DNA of 53,024 bases from an uncultured Pseudobutyrivibrio sp. (GCA_900546435.1 URCQ01000018.1:1-53024); one strand, 5' to 3'; shown: positions 8,472 to 17,449, counted from the first letter of the stretch. Program-made: numbers and translations. Notes: generated from the sequence alone by a model not told the origin.

Positions 8472-9119
8472 ATGCAGTCAGATATGCGCGCAGCTCTCAA
8501 TTTGATATTAAAAGAGTTTACAGAGTTGGATTATGTCCATCCGGAAGATATTCCCAATATTGATTTATATGTGGATCAGGTGACAACATTTATTGAATCA
8601 CAGTTATCATCCATGAAGCGCAACGAGGATGAGAAAATTCTGACGAAAACGATGATTAATAACTATACTAAAAATCATGTGTTGCCATCGCCAGATAAGA
8701 AAAAATACTCCAAAGATCATGTGCTGATGTTGATTTTGATTTATTATCTGAAAAGCTTTTTATCCATCAAGGATATTCAGACACTATTAGAACCTGTGAC
8801 AGAAAAATATTTCGGAACGGAATCGGATCTATCGTTTTATGAGTTGTATGAGGAATTGGTAGCACTTGGCAATGGCCAGGCGAAAGCACTGATTAAGGAT
8901 GTGGTTTCAAAGTACAATGCAACTCAAAAGTCTTTTATGGATGCGCCGGAGGAAGATCAGGAATTCCTGCGTAACTTTGGCTTTATCTGTATGCTGGGAT
9001 TTGATGTATATATCAAGAAAATGATGATAGAATCGCTGATTGATCTTAACAGTGAAAAACGTGCTGAGGAAGCCAAGAAAGAGGCAGCCGATCAGGCAAA
9101 AGAGAAGATAGATAAATAA
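8472..9119 (+). CDS. DUF1836 family protein (putative DNA-binding)
   Basis: A 215-residue protein of the DUF1836 family, which in Firmicutes carries a MerR-like N-terminal helix-turn-helix and is presumed regulatory. Visible features are TMINNYTKNHVLPSPDKKKYSKDH around residues 60-80 (shortened here to its core TMINNYTKNHVLP), which resembles the winged-helix segment, and a Lys/Glu/Ala-rich C-terminal tail. No membrane segment is present. The ATG at 8472 has AGGAGG 6 bases upstream; an upstream ATG at 8436 lies too close to the promoter and has no ribosome site. The gene has its own promoter and a terminator behind it, so it is monocistronic. Target genes are unknown. Confidence 0.8.
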   Translation: MQSDMRAALNLILKEFTELDYVHPEDIPNIDLYVDQVTTFIESQLSSMKRNEDEKILTKTMINNYTKNHVLPSPDKKKYSKDHVLMLILIYYLKSFLSIKDIQTLLEPVTEKYFGTESDLSFYELYEELVALGNGQAKALIKDVVSKYNATQKSFMDAPEEDQEFLRNFGFICMLGFDVYIKKMMIESLIDLNSEKRAEEAKKEAADQAKEKIDK

Positions 9120-9120
9120 A

Positions 9121-9148
9121 AAATCAGACCCATAGCGGTCTGATTTTT
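9121..9148 (+). terminator. Intrinsic terminator after the DUF1836 gene
   Basis: A perfect 10-bp stem, AAATCAGACC with GGTCTGATTT, a six-base loop and a T-run. It separates this gene from pcrA. Confidence 0.85.
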
Positions 9149-9174
9149 GCAAATTAGAATACAGGAGAATGGAC

Positions 9175-11412
9175 ATGAATACATACGATTCATTAAATGA
9201 ACAGCAGAAACTGGGCGTTTTTACTACGGAAGGTCCAGTATTGATTTTAGCCGGTGCGGGTTCCGGTAAGACACGAGTTTTGACGCACCGTGTGGCATAT
9301 TTGATAGAAGAAAAAGGCGTTGCTCCATATCACATTATGGCGATTACATTTACAAACAAGGCTGCAGGCGAGATGCGTGAGCGAATCGATTCCATGATTG
9401 GCATGGGTTCAGAGAGTATCTGGGTTTCTACATTTCACTCCAGCTGTGTTCGTATCTTACGCCGTTTTGCAGACCGATTGGGATATGCAAACAGTTTTAC
9501 CATTTATGATACGGATGATTCCAAGACGCTTATGAAAGATATTTGTAAACGTCTGGAAATTGATACAAAAATCTATAAAGAAAAGACATTTTTAAATGTG
9601 ATCTCTTCTGCCAAAAACGAATTGATTTCACCGGAAGAATTTGCACAGAATGCGGCCGGTGACTTTAACAAGACAAGACAGGCGCAGGTTTACCGCGAGT
9701 ACCAGGCAAGACTCAAGGCAAACAATGCGATGGATTTTGACGATCTGATTATGAAAACGGTGGAACTTTTAAAGTTTGACACAGAAGTACGTAACTTTTA
9801 TCAGGAAAAATTCCATTATATTATGGTAGACGAGTATCAGGATACGAATACAGCACAGTTTGAACTGGTGCGTCTGTTGGCATCTGGCAGAGAAAATCTG
9901 TGTGTGGTAGGTGATGATGACCAGTCGATTTATAAGTTCCGTGGGGCAAATATTTATAATATTTTAAATTTTGAGAAACACTATCCAAATGCGACAGTGA
10001 TCAAATTAGAGCAAAATTATAGATCTACAGCAAATATTTTAAATGCTGCAAATGGTGTCATTGCAAATAACCAGGGGCGTAAAGAAAAGCGCCTGTGGAC
10101 AGAAGCAGGAGATGGCGAAAAAATTTATTTCCAGCAGTTTGAAAGCGCTTATGAAGAAGCAGATTTTATTGCAAGAGATATCGCAGCACGTGTACGCAGA
10201 GGCGAATACCAATATGGTGATTGTGCTATTTTGTACCGAACGAATGGACAGTCCCGTATGTTAGAGGAAAAACTGATTATGTCAGGTATTCCGTATAAGA
10301 TTGTTGGTGGCGTTAATTTCTATGCCAGACGTGAAGTAAAAGATTTGCTCAGTTACATGAAGGTCGTAGACAATGCACAGGATGATCTGGCGGTACAGCG
10401 TATCATCAATGTTCCAAAGCGAGGCATAGGGGCAACGAGTATTGGCAAGGCGAGCGACTATGCATATCACATGGGATTAAATCTGTTTGAGGCGTTAGAG
10501 AAAGCAGATGAGATACCAACACTTGGAAGAGCAGCAGGAAAAATAGCGCCATTTGTGGAACTGATTCATCATTTCCGCAGTGTCTGTGCTAACGAAGGTG
10601 TAGCCGCACTTTTACAGGAAATCATTGATGAGACTGGCTATGTGGAAGAGCTTAAGTTAGAAGGTACGGATGAGGCAAAAGCACGTATCGAAAATATTGA
10701 CGAATTGATTACAAAGGTTGTTTCCTATGAACAGGAAGCGGAGGAACCATCATTAAGCGGGTTTTTGGAAGAAGTTGCACTGGTGGCAGATATTGATTCT
10801 TTAGCAGATGATGGTTCGTATGTGGTTCTTATGACTTTGCATAGTGCAAAAGGATTGGAATTTCCAAATGTGTATCTTTCAGGTATGGAGGATGGCTTAT
10901 TCCCGAGTTATATGAGCATCACAGCAGATAATAGCGAAGAGGAAATCGAGGAAGAAAGACGTCTTTGCTATGTGGGGATTACGAGAGCAAAGCAGCATTT
11001 GTCAATTACGGGCGCACGTATGCGTATGATTCGTGGCGAAACACAGTTCCATGGCATTTCGCGTTTCGTAAAGGAGATTCCGCAGGAGTTAATCCAGGGA
11101 AATACATGGGAACCAAAGTCAAGGGATGAATTCCTTGGTGAGCGACCAATCAGCAATCGTCAAAAGATGCAAAAAATGAAAAAAACGCCATTGGCAGCAC
11201 AGACCTACCAGGCTGCAAAAGATTTTGGAACAAAAATCCAAAAGAATTCACTGGATTATGGCGAAGGTGATCGTGTAAAACATATCAAGTTCGGCGAAGG
11301 AACTGTCGTACAAATCAACGATGGTGGCAGGGACTTTGAAGTGACGGTAGAATTTGATGGCGCAGGGCGTAAAAAGATGTTTGCATCCTTTGCAAAATTA
11401 CAAAAAGTGTAA
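9175..11412 (+). CDS. pcrA: ATP-dependent DNA helicase PcrA (UvrD/Rep, SF1)
   Basis: A 745-residue superfamily 1A 3'-5' helicase acting in repair and replication restart. Motif I is AGAGSGKT (26-33), Ia ITFTNKAAGEMR, II VDEYQDTN, III GDDDQSIYKFRGA, IV QNYRS, V TLHSAKGLEF and VI EERRLCYVGITRAK. The C-terminal 60 residues form the Tudor-like RNA-polymerase-binding fold typical of PcrA (YGEGDRVKHIKFGEGTV). The start at 9175 is preferred because AGGAG lies 7 bases before it; another ATG two codons upstream is only one base from that site. Length is normal for PcrA. It sits alone between a terminator and a small membrane-protein gene. Confidence 0.96.
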   Translation: MNTYDSLNEQQKLGVFTTEGPVLILAGAGSGKTRVLTHRVAYLIEEKGVAPYHIMAITFTNKAAGEMRERIDSMIGMGSESIWVSTFHSSCVRILRRFADRLGYANSFTIYDTDDSKTLMKDICKRLEIDTKIYKEKTFLNVISSAKNELISPEEFAQNAAGDFNKTRQAQVYREYQARLKANNAMDFDDLIMKTVELLKFDTEVRNFYQEKFHYIMVDEYQDTNTAQFELVRLLASGRENLCVVGDDDQSIYKFRGANIYNILNFEKHYPNATVIKLEQNYRSTANILNAANGVIANNQGRKEKRLWTEAGDGEKIYFQQFESAYEEADFIARDIAARVRRGEYQYGDCAILYRTNGQSRMLEEKLIMSGIPYKIVGGVNFYARREVKDLLSYMKVVDNAQDDLAVQRIINVPKRGIGATSIGKASDYAYHMGLNLFEALEKADEIPTLGRAAGKIAPFVELIHHFRSVCANEGVAALLQEIIDETGYVEELKLEGTDEAKARIENIDELITKVVSYEQEAEEPSLSGFLEEVALVADIDSLADDGSYVVLMTLHSAKGLEFPNVYLSGMEDGLFPSYMSITADNSEEEIEEERRLCYVGITRAKQHLSITGARMRMIRGETQFHGISRFVKEIPQELIQGNTWEPKSRDEFLGERPISNRQKMQKMKKTPLAAQTYQAAKDFGTKIQKNSLDYGEGDRVKHIKFGEGTVVQINDGGRDFEVTVEFDGAGRKKMFASFAKLQKV

Positions 11413-11497
11413 GTGTTTTTCGGTGGTAATTGGGCAAAATAAATGCTATACTAAGGATAAATAAATTCATGCATTCATAATTAGGAGGAGAAGCCTT

Positions 11498-11794
11498 ATG
11501 ATGAAAAAAGAAGATGTAATGGAATTGATCGACCTGACAAAGTTGACAAACATGATCAACAACATGAAAGAGAAGGAAATCGTAGTAAAAGAAAAACACA
11601 CATGTGACTGGAAGAAAATTGCATGTGTTGTAGGTGTAGTTGCTGCAGTAGCAGGTGTTGCATTTGCAATTTATCGATATTTCAAGAAAGACTATGAAGA
11701 TGAATTCATGGACGATTTCGATGATTGGGATGACGACGAAGATTTCTTTGAAGACGATACCGAAAAAGATGTAGATGATTTAGAGGAAGAGTAA
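11498..11794 (+). CDS. Small single-pass membrane protein with acidic tail
   Basis: A 98-residue protein of no recognised family. It has a charged N-terminal helix (residues 1-40, Lys/Glu-rich), one transmembrane segment at about 43-65 (IACVVGVVAAVAGVAFAIY) with basic residues after it, and a tail of about 35 residues that is nearly all Asp/Glu with aromatics (DDFDDWDDDEDFF). AGGAGG precedes tandem ATG codons. It ends 4 bases before the rlmD start, so the two are probably co-translated. The layout would suit a membrane-bound protein with a polyanionic domain, but no function is proposed. Confidence 0.65.
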   Translation: MMKKEDVMELIDLTKLTNMINNMKEKEIVVKEKHTCDWKKIACVVGVVAAVAGVAFAIYRYFKKDYEDEFMDDFDDWDDDEDFFEDDTEKDVDDLEEE

Positions 11795-11798
11795 TAGA

Positions 11799-13298
11799 GT
11801 GAAAAAAGGTCAACAAATAGAAGGCGTTGTTACTCGAGTAGATTTTCCAAATAAGGGAATCGTGCAGACAGATGACGGTGATTTTATCACCGTCAAGAAT
11901 GTGCTTGAGGGACAACGCATTCTTTGCGTAATAAAGAAAACAAGAAAAGGGAAAGCAGAGGGACGTCTCTTAGAAGTTGTGGAGAAATCACCGCTTGAAG
12001 TGGAAAAACCATATTGCAAACATTTTGGAGAATGTGGCGGTTGCAGTTATCAGACATTGCCATATGAAGAACAGGTGGCACTGAAAGCAAGACAGATCAA
12101 ACGTCTCTTGACACCGGTATTGGGGGAAGAACGTTTTGATGCGTTGTTTGAAGGTGTGATTGAAAGTCCAAATCAGTTTGCTTATCGTAATAAGATGGAA
12201 TTTTCATTTGGAGATGCCTATTTTGATGGTCCTCTTGCTCTGGGCATGCATAAGCGCGGAAGCTTTTACGATATTGTGACAGTGGATGCGTGTCAGATTA
12301 TTGATGCAGATATGCGCCAGGTTTTGGTGGAGACACTTTCTTATTTCCAGAATGCAGGTGCTGATTATTATCATAAGATGCGTCATGAGGGATATTTGCG
12401 TCATTTACTGGTGCGAAAGGCAGTCAAGACAGGGGAAATTCTGGTGGATTTGGTAACCAGTTCGGATGCCAGATTCTTACTCGGTGAGGCAAAAGAGTCT
12501 GGTTCTGTAGTATATGATGCGGAAGCACCGATGATGTCAGAAGATATGCGTACAAAGGAAGCGGCATTGCTGCAGGGCTGGAGTAAGCATTTGGAAAACC
12601 TTGCATTTGAAGGTGAATTGACAGGGGTATTACATACCAGAAATGATCGGACAGCGGATGTTGTAGAAGATCAGGGAACGACAACACTTTATGGACAGGA
12701 CTATTTCTATGAAGAATTGTTGGGGCTTCGATTCCGTATTACACCATTTTCTTTCTTCCAGACGAACTCTTTGGGAGCAGAGAAGCTGTATGAAGCTGCA
12801 AGAGATTTTATTACGGCAGAAGATGCAGACATTCTGGAGGGAAAGACAGTATACGATTTATATTCCGGCACAGGTACGATTGCGCAGATTCTGGCGCCGG
12901 TAGCAGGACATGTGATTGGTGTGGAAATCGTAGAAGAAGCGGTGGAAGCAGCAAAGAAAAATGCTGCAGAAAATGGTCTGACCAACTGTGAATTCATCGC
13001 GGGTGATGTGTTAAAAGTCATTGACGATATCGAGGAAAAGCCGGATTATATTGTACTCGATCCACCGAGAGATGGTATTCATCCAAAGGCACTTGGCAAG
13101 ATTATCGCTTATGGCGTGGAGTCAATGATATATATTTCCTGCAAACCGACGAGCCTGGCAAGAGACCTCGAAGTACTGCAGGCAAGCGGTTACGAAGTTA
13201 AGCGGATTTGCTGTTGTGATATGTTCGCCGGAACACCACATGTGGAAACTGTTGTTTTACTTTCCAAGGGTATAATCGACTCGCTTTCAGATGATTAA
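11799..13298 (+). CDS. rlmD: 23S rRNA (uracil-5-)-methyltransferase, RlmD/RumA family
   Basis: A 499-residue SAM-dependent methyltransferase that makes 5-methyluridine in 23S rRNA (U1939 or U747 type). It has an N-terminal TRAM RNA-binding domain (about 1-60), a [4Fe-4S] cluster motif (CKHFGECGGCSYQ, about 68-80), the SAM motif YDLYSGTGTIAQ, LDPPRDGIHPKAL and the catalytic region YISCKPTSLARDL holding the nucleophilic Cys. The start is GTG at 11799, 4 bases after the preceding stop; translational coupling is likely because no strong ribosome site stands in front. Which uridine is modified cannot be decided here. A terminator follows. Confidence 0.92.
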   Translation: MKKGQQIEGVVTRVDFPNKGIVQTDDGDFITVKNVLEGQRILCVIKKTRKGKAEGRLLEVVEKSPLEVEKPYCKHFGECGGCSYQTLPYEEQVALKARQIKRLLTPVLGEERFDALFEGVIESPNQFAYRNKMEFSFGDAYFDGPLALGMHKRGSFYDIVTVDACQIIDADMRQVLVETLSYFQNAGADYYHKMRHEGYLRHLLVRKAVKTGEILVDLVTSSDARFLLGEAKESGSVVYDAEAPMMSEDMRTKEAALLQGWSKHLENLAFEGELTGVLHTRNDRTADVVEDQGTTTLYGQDYFYEELLGLRFRITPFSFFQTNSLGAEKLYEAARDFITAEDADILEGKTVYDLYSGTGTIAQILAPVAGHVIGVEIVEEAVEAAKKNAAENGLTNCEFIAGDVLKVIDDIEEKPDYIVLDPPRDGIHPKALGKIIAYGVESMIYISCKPTSLARDLEVLQASGYEVKRICCCDMFAGTPHVETVVLLSKGIIDSLSDD

Positions 13299-13311
13299 AT
13301 AAGAATCTGTT

Positions 13312-13348
13312 AAAGACATCGGCCAAATGGAATGGTTGGTGTCTTTTT
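13312..13348 (+). terminator. Intrinsic terminator after rlmD
   Basis: A 13-bp stem (AAAGACATCGGCC with GGTTGGTGTCTTT, three G-U pairs), nine-base loop and T-run. Confidence 0.85.
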
Positions 13349-13461
13349 CTATCCGATCATCTTAGGAAATTCTTAATGATTTCTCAACCGTTTCCAAGGA
13401 AATAAAAGCGGTTCTTCTGGTATAATAAAAGGGTAGATAATATAAAAAAGGATGTGTTTGA

Positions 13462-13608
13462 ATGAGTGCTAATATATTAGTGGTTGATGATGATAAAGAT
13501 ATTGCAGATTTATTGGAGATGTATCTGACGAATGAGAATTATACGGTGTATAAGTTCTATGATGCAAGCCATGCACTTGAAAAGATAGATGAAATAACAT
13601 TTCCTTAG
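13462..13608 (+). pseudogene. Response regulator receiver domain, truncated at the island border
   Basis: A 48-codon frame encoding only the first part of a CheY-like receiver: NILVVDDDKDIADLLEMYL, then a helix and strand, stopping before the phosphoacceptor Asp. It begins like VanR/RegX-type regulators. A TATAAT box (13421-13426) and the context before the ATG look like a normal gene start. After about codon 44 the similarity ends and a stop follows in AT-rich DNA, directly before the promoter of the molybdenum hydroxylase cluster. The rest of the regulator and its kinase are not found nearby. It is most simply read as a backbone gene cut by insertion or deletion at the left end of the acquired region. 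Confidence 0.8.
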
Positions 13609-13667
13609 CTAATTTCAATAGCATGTATTTATAAGTAGATGGATATTATATTATAAGTAATACTAAA

Positions 13668-13696
13668 TTGACCGCATAGCCTTATGAACGTAAAAT
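13668..13696 (+). promoter_or_regulatory. Sigma-A promoter of the SDMH cluster
   Basis: TTGACC (13668-13673), exactly 17 bases, then TAAAAT (13691-13696), 50 bases before the permease ATG. It is the only good promoter recognised ahead of the 19-gene cluster. No purine-riboswitch core was seen in the leader. Confidence 0.65.
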
Positions 13697-13746
13697 AATT
13701 TTGTGATTTTTTTATTAAATAAGAGTATAAATATTTGGAGGAACCA

Positions 13747-15219
13747 ATGAAAAAGACAACAAACTCTTCACCTTACCAGTTTGAGGGCAGAATACCTCTG
13801 TCTCAGGCTATTCCGCTTGGACTGCAGCATATTATGGCTATGTTCATCGGAAACCTTACACCTCTTATCATAGTTATGGGAGCATGTGGACTCACAGCGG
13901 ACGCAGGCTTTGCGGAGCTTAGAACAGCTCTCTTACAGAATGCCATGATTATCGCAGGTATTGTCACATTAGTACAGATGTTTTCCATCGGACCGGTCGG
14001 CGGAAAGGTACCTATCGTTATGGGAACCTCTTCGGGCTTTCTTGGAGTATTAAATAATACAGTTGCAGCGTGTGGCGGCGGAGTTATAGCATATGGAGCT
14101 ATTATGGGAGCCTGCATTGTAGGAGGTATTTTCGAAGGCATACTCGGAGCCTTCTTAAAGCCTTTACGCAAGTTTTTCCCTGCAATCGTTACAGGCTCAG
14201 TTGTTATAGCAATAGGACTTTCACTCCTTGGAGTGGGAATCAACTACTTCTGCGGTGGCACAGGCAAAAATGATTACGGCTCACTGCCAAACCTTTTTCT
14301 TGGAATGGTTGTACTTATAGTAATCGTGCTTCTTAAGCATTTTGCACCGTCGCGCAGTATTTTTTCATCATCTGCCATCCTTTTTGGTATTCTGGCAGGA
14401 TATGTTGTAGCAATCATTATGACACTTACCATGTCACATACAGGTGTGACTGCTGACGGTGTCAAATACACATATTCATGGGTAGTAAACTTTGACGAGG
14501 TTAAAAATGCAGCATGGATAGCAGTTCCAAGCTTTATAGGCTTTGGAAAGCTTTCAGATGTGGGAATTTCCTTCCATGCCAATGCAATCATCCCAATCGG
14601 CATCATGTTTATCGTTACTGCAATAGAGACAGTTGGCGATATCTCAGCCTGTGTGGAGGGTGGAATGGACAGAGAGGCTACAGATTCAGAGCTTTCCGGC
14701 GGTGTTATCTGTGACGGTCTTGGTTCATCATTTGCAGCGCTTTTCGGAGTACTGCCAAATACCTCATTCTCACAGAATGTAGGTCTTGTTTCAATGACAA
14801 AGGTTGTCAATAGATTTGCTATTTCAATGGGAGCTATATTCCTCATCATTTGCGGCTTCTGCCCAAAAATTGGAGCTCTCATGTCAATCATGCCTCAGTC
14901 GGTGCTCGGCGGAGCTGCGGTTATGATGTTTGCCTCTATCCTGATTTCCGGAATTGAGCTCATCACAAAGGAGCCAATCGGCAGCCGTGAGATTACAATT
15001 ATCTCAGTTGCAATCGGTTTAGGCTACGGACTTGGCGCTACAACAGGTGCTACATCACACCTGCCATACTATGTACAGCTTATATTTGGCGGTTCAGGTA
15101 TCGTGCCTTGCTCACTTTGCGCTATTCTTCTCAATATTATTTTGCCGAAGAAATCTAAGAACGCACCATATATGTGGGATATGGAAGAAAAAGATGATGT
15201 GAAGCGTGTGGATGATTAA
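13747..15219 (+). CDS. NCS2-family nucleobase permease (xanthine/uracil type)
   Basis: A 490-residue integral membrane protein of the nucleobase:cation symporter-2 family, with about 12-14 hydrophobic segments. Family hallmarks are GLQHIMAMFIGNLTPL near the N-terminus, the GSVVIAIGLSLLGVG segment and the signature region with FGVLPNTSFSQNVGLV. NCS2 members import xanthine, urate, uracil or related bases with protons or sodium. Heading an SDMH cluster, it probably imports the hydroxylase substrate, likely a purine; that is inference. The ATG at 13747 has GGAGG 5 bases upstream; an upstream in-frame TTG overlaps that site and is rejected. A hairpin with T-rich tail follows, which may reduce expression of the genes behind. 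Confidence 0.9.
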   Translation: MKKTTNSSPYQFEGRIPLSQAIPLGLQHIMAMFIGNLTPLIIVMGACGLTADAGFAELRTALLQNAMIIAGIVTLVQMFSIGPVGGKVPIVMGTSSGFLGVLNNTVAACGGGVIAYGAIMGACIVGGIFEGILGAFLKPLRKFFPAIVTGSVVIAIGLSLLGVGINYFCGGTGKNDYGSLPNLFLGMVVLIVIVLLKHFAPSRSIFSSSAILFGILAGYVVAIIMTLTMSHTGVTADGVKYTYSWVVNFDEVKNAAWIAVPSFIGFGKLSDVGISFHANAIIPIGIMFIVTAIETVGDISACVEGGMDREATDSELSGGVICDGLGSSFAALFGVLPNTSFSQNVGLVSMTKVVNRFAISMGAIFLIICGFCPKIGALMSIMPQSVLGGAAVMMFASILISGIELITKEPIGSREITIISVAIGLGYGLGATTGATSHLPYYVQLIFGGSGIVPCSLCAILLNIILPKKSKNAPYMWDMEEKDDVKRVDD

Positions 15220-15232
15220 CGCTTAGGATTTT

Positions 15233-15275
15233 AAAGTCGTCCGGTGCATTAAGTACACCGGCGGCTTTATTATTT
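15233..15275 (+). terminator. Hairpin after the permease gene (terminator/attenuator)
   Basis: A 13-bp stem (AAAGTCG-T-CCGGTG with CACCGGCGGCTTT, one bulged T), nine-base loop and the tail ATTATTT. It could let permease be made in excess over the downstream enzymes. Confidence 0.6.
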
Positions 15276-15295
15276 GTGGGAAAGTATGGAAATAT

Positions 15296-15880
15296 ATGGA
15301 AAAAGTGATTTCAATAGTGGGCGCAGGTGGAAAGACCACACTCGTCCATAAGCTTGCAAGGGAATATCACAGGAGAGGAAAAGGTGTGCTTGTCACAACA
15401 ACAACGCACATGTATGTCGAAGCTGACACTGACCTATCCTGCGATTTTTTTGCGTTAAGGGATAAAATAATAAAAGATGGATATTGCACGGCGGGGCAGA
15501 AAATATCAGAACAGTCAAAGCCAAAAATGTGCGGACTGCCGTATGATTTGCTTGATAAACTGGTTAAAGACATGCCACAGGCGTTAGATTATGTTATAAT
15601 CGAAGCAGATGGAGCAAAGCACCATTCTCTCAAATATCCGGCAGCGGATGAGCCTGTCATATATCCGCTCACCACAGATGTTATCATAGTGCTTGGCACG
15701 TGGGAAAAGGGCAAGCTGTGTAAAGACGTTGTGTTCAGATATGAGCTTATGCAAAACGAGCTAGGAATGGCAGAGGATGTAGTGGTTGATGACTCGGTTA
15801 TAGACATGCTGCGTCAGGTCTATGTCAAAAAGCTTCGCGACAGCGGGTTTGAAGGACGGATTTCGACATATTACAGATAA
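15296..15880 (+). CDS. yqeC: Selenium-dependent hydroxylase accessory protein YqeC
   Basis: A 194-residue P-loop protein of the YqeC family, found with selenium-dependent molybdenum hydroxylases. It opens with ISIVGAGGKTTLVHKLA (Walker A, about 4-20), then VLVTTTTHMY and VIIEADGAKHHSLKYPA, all family hallmarks. The biochemical role is not established; ATP- or GTP-dependent maturation of the Se-containing molybdenum site is the usual proposal. The family usually has 220-260 residues; here the C-terminal segment after the TTDVIIVLG strand is short and unlike the usual NKxD region, so this is a compact variant. No strong ribosome site is visible. It is followed after 36 bases by yqeB. Confidence 0.85.
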   Translation: MEKVISIVGAGGKTTLVHKLAREYHRRGKGVLVTTTTHMYVEADTDLSCDFFALRDKIIKDGYCTAGQKISEQSKPKMCGLPYDLLDKLVKDMPQALDYVIIEADGAKHHSLKYPAADEPVIYPLTTDVIIVLGTWEKGKLCKDVVFRYELMQNELGMAEDVVVDDSVIDMLRQVYVKKLRDSGFEGRISTYYR

Positions 15881-15916
15881 ACATGGAAATAATAAGTTAA
15901 CAGGGTAACTAATTAT

Positions 15917-16864
15917 ATGAGCAATAATCAGATAAAAAAGAAAAATTTGTTAATCATATGCCGTGGTGCAGGCGATCTTGCGACAGGCATCATCCACAGA
16001 CTGCACCGTGCAGGACATCGGGTGATAGCGCTTGAGACAGACTATCCGGCAGCCATACGGCGTCAGGTGTCCTTTTGCGAGGCAGTGTATGATGGGAGCG
16101 CAACTGTAGAGGGTCTGACAGCCAGACTGCTTCCTGCCTTGAATGATGCAGAGACAATTTCCGGGATAAATGCCACACCGCAAGCTCATATTGCATCGCA
16201 AAAGTGGAAGAGCTCAGCTATCGAAGCTGTGGAAGCTGTGCTTGAAGCCGGAGAGGTTCCGCTTCTCATAGACCCAACCGGTGAATCAATTGCACTTTTT
16301 AGACCGGATGTTGTGGTAGATGCCATAATAGCAAAGAAAAATCTGGGCACCACAATAAATATGGCACCGCTTGTGATAGGAGTAGGTCCGGGCTTTACGG
16401 CAGGCAAGGACGTGCATCTGGTGATTGAGTCCATGCGTGGGCACAATCTGGCGCGCATCATTACCGATGGCATGGCACAGCCCAACACAGGGGTTCCGGG
16501 AAATATCGCAGGCTTCACAAGTGAGCGTGTGATACACGCTCCGGCAGCAGGATATATTTATGATGTCAGAAAAATCGGAGATATTGTGCAAAAGGGCGAT
16601 GAGATAGCGCGGATATATCCGGATAAAGGAAGCTATGACAATAAATTGTCTGAATATGTTCCGGTAAATGCTACAATTACAGGCATCATACGAGGTCTTA
16701 TCCGTGAGGGTTATTATTTCAAGGAAGGTTTCAAGATAGCGGATATCGATCCACGCGAAGGGGAGCTTTCAAATTGTTTTACGATCTCTGACAAGGCAAG
16801 GAGTATAGCAGGCAGTGTGCTTGAGGCGGTATCGGCATTTGAGCACGGCATAAGGATTTATTAA
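15917..16864 (+). CDS. yqeB: Selenium-dependent molybdenum cofactor maturation protein YqeB
   Basis: A 315-residue protein of the YqeB (EF2563) family, one of the markers of SDMH systems. It has an N-terminal nucleotide-binding strand-loop-helix (IICRGAGDLATGIIHRLHRAG, cut to GAGDLATGIIHRL as the key motif), TINMAPLVIGVGPGFTAG in the middle and AAGYIYDVRKIGDIVQKGD near 215-235, which reads like a biotinyl/lipoyl-type hairpin. The activity has not been established in the family; insertion or protection of the selenido ligand on molybdenum is inferred from genome co-occurrence. The protein is longer than the common 260-280 residues because of a short N-terminal leader and C-terminal helix. Confidence 0.87.
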   Translation: MSNNQIKKKNLLIICRGAGDLATGIIHRLHRAGHRVIALETDYPAAIRRQVSFCEAVYDGSATVEGLTARLLPALNDAETISGINATPQAHIASQKWKSSAIEAVEAVLEAGEVPLLIDPTGESIALFRPDVVVDAIIAKKNLGTTINMAPLVIGVGPGFTAGKDVHLVIESMRGHNLARIITDGMAQPNTGVPGNIAGFTSERVIHAPAAGYIYDVRKIGDIVQKGDEIARIYPDKGSYDNKLSEYVPVNATITGIIRGLIREGYYFKEGFKIADIDPREGELSNCFTISDKARSIAGSVLEAVSAFEHGIRIY

Positions 16865-16927
16865 ATGTGCAGTTACTAATAGATAATAAATTATGGTAAC
16901 TGAACAGTTACAATGAGGATTAATTAA

Positions 16928-17449
16928 TTGACGCAGCAAAACGGATTAGATATCAATAATCAGGAACAAAATAAAGAAAAGCTCACACATTTTAATGAGG
17001 CAGGGGAAGCCCACATGGTGGATGTGCACGCAAAGGATGACACATACCGCGTGGCGAAAGCCTGCGGCACGATAAAGGTAAATGACGCTGTATACAGGGC
17101 TGTATCTACGGGCACGGCTAAAAAGGGTGATGTGCTGGGAGTGGCAAGGATTGCAGGAATCATGGGAGCAAAGAACAATTCCATGCTTATTCCGCTCTGT
17201 CATCCTATTGCTATGACAAAGTGTGATGTTGAGTTTGAGCTGGATGAAAAAAACAGCAGTATCACGGCAATTTGCACGACAGCCTGTGTGGGCAAAACCG
17301 GTGTAGAGATGGAGGCCATGACAGGGGTCAGTGTGGCGCTTCTTACCATATATGATATGTGTAAGGCGCTAGACCGTGGAATGGAAATCGGGCAGATACA
17401 TCTGCTTGAAAAATCCGGTGGAAAGAGTGGACACTATACAGTTGAATAG
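16928..17449 (+). CDS. moaC: Cyclic pyranopterin monophosphate synthase MoaC
   Basis: A 173-residue MoaC, which converts 3',8-cyclo-GTP (the MoaA product) into cyclic pyranopterin monophosphate in molybdopterin synthesis. Clear family motifs are LTHFNEAGEAHMVDVHAK near the N-terminus, IPLCHPIAMTKCDVEFEL and TGVEMEAMTGVSVALLTIYDMCKA, which includes the catalytic Lys. The start is a TTG at 16928, with TGAGGA 8-9 bases upstream. The first 18 residues (Asn/Gln-rich) are an extension before the conserved core. A short palindrome, GTAACTG-AA-CAGTTAC (16896-16911), lies in the gap before the gene. The length is slightly above the usual 160. Confidence 0.93.
   Translation: MTQQNGLDINNQEQNKEKLTHFNEAGEAHMVDVHAKDDTYRVAKACGTIKVNDAVYRAVSTGTAKKGDVLGVARIAGIMGAKNNSMLIPLCHPIAMTKCDVEFELDEKNSSITAICTTACVGKTGVEMEAMTGVSVALLTIYDMCKALDRGMEIGQIHLLEKSGGKSGHYTVE

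Noticed and set aside
13609..13746. Purine riboswitch ahead of the nucleobase permease
   Set aside because: The leader lacks the conserved three-way junction bases; only a normal promoter was seen.
16896..16911. Palindrome GTAACTG-AA-CAGTTAC before moaC as an operator
   Set aside because: Short, with similar AT-rich words common in the gaps of this cluster; not enough to call a site.
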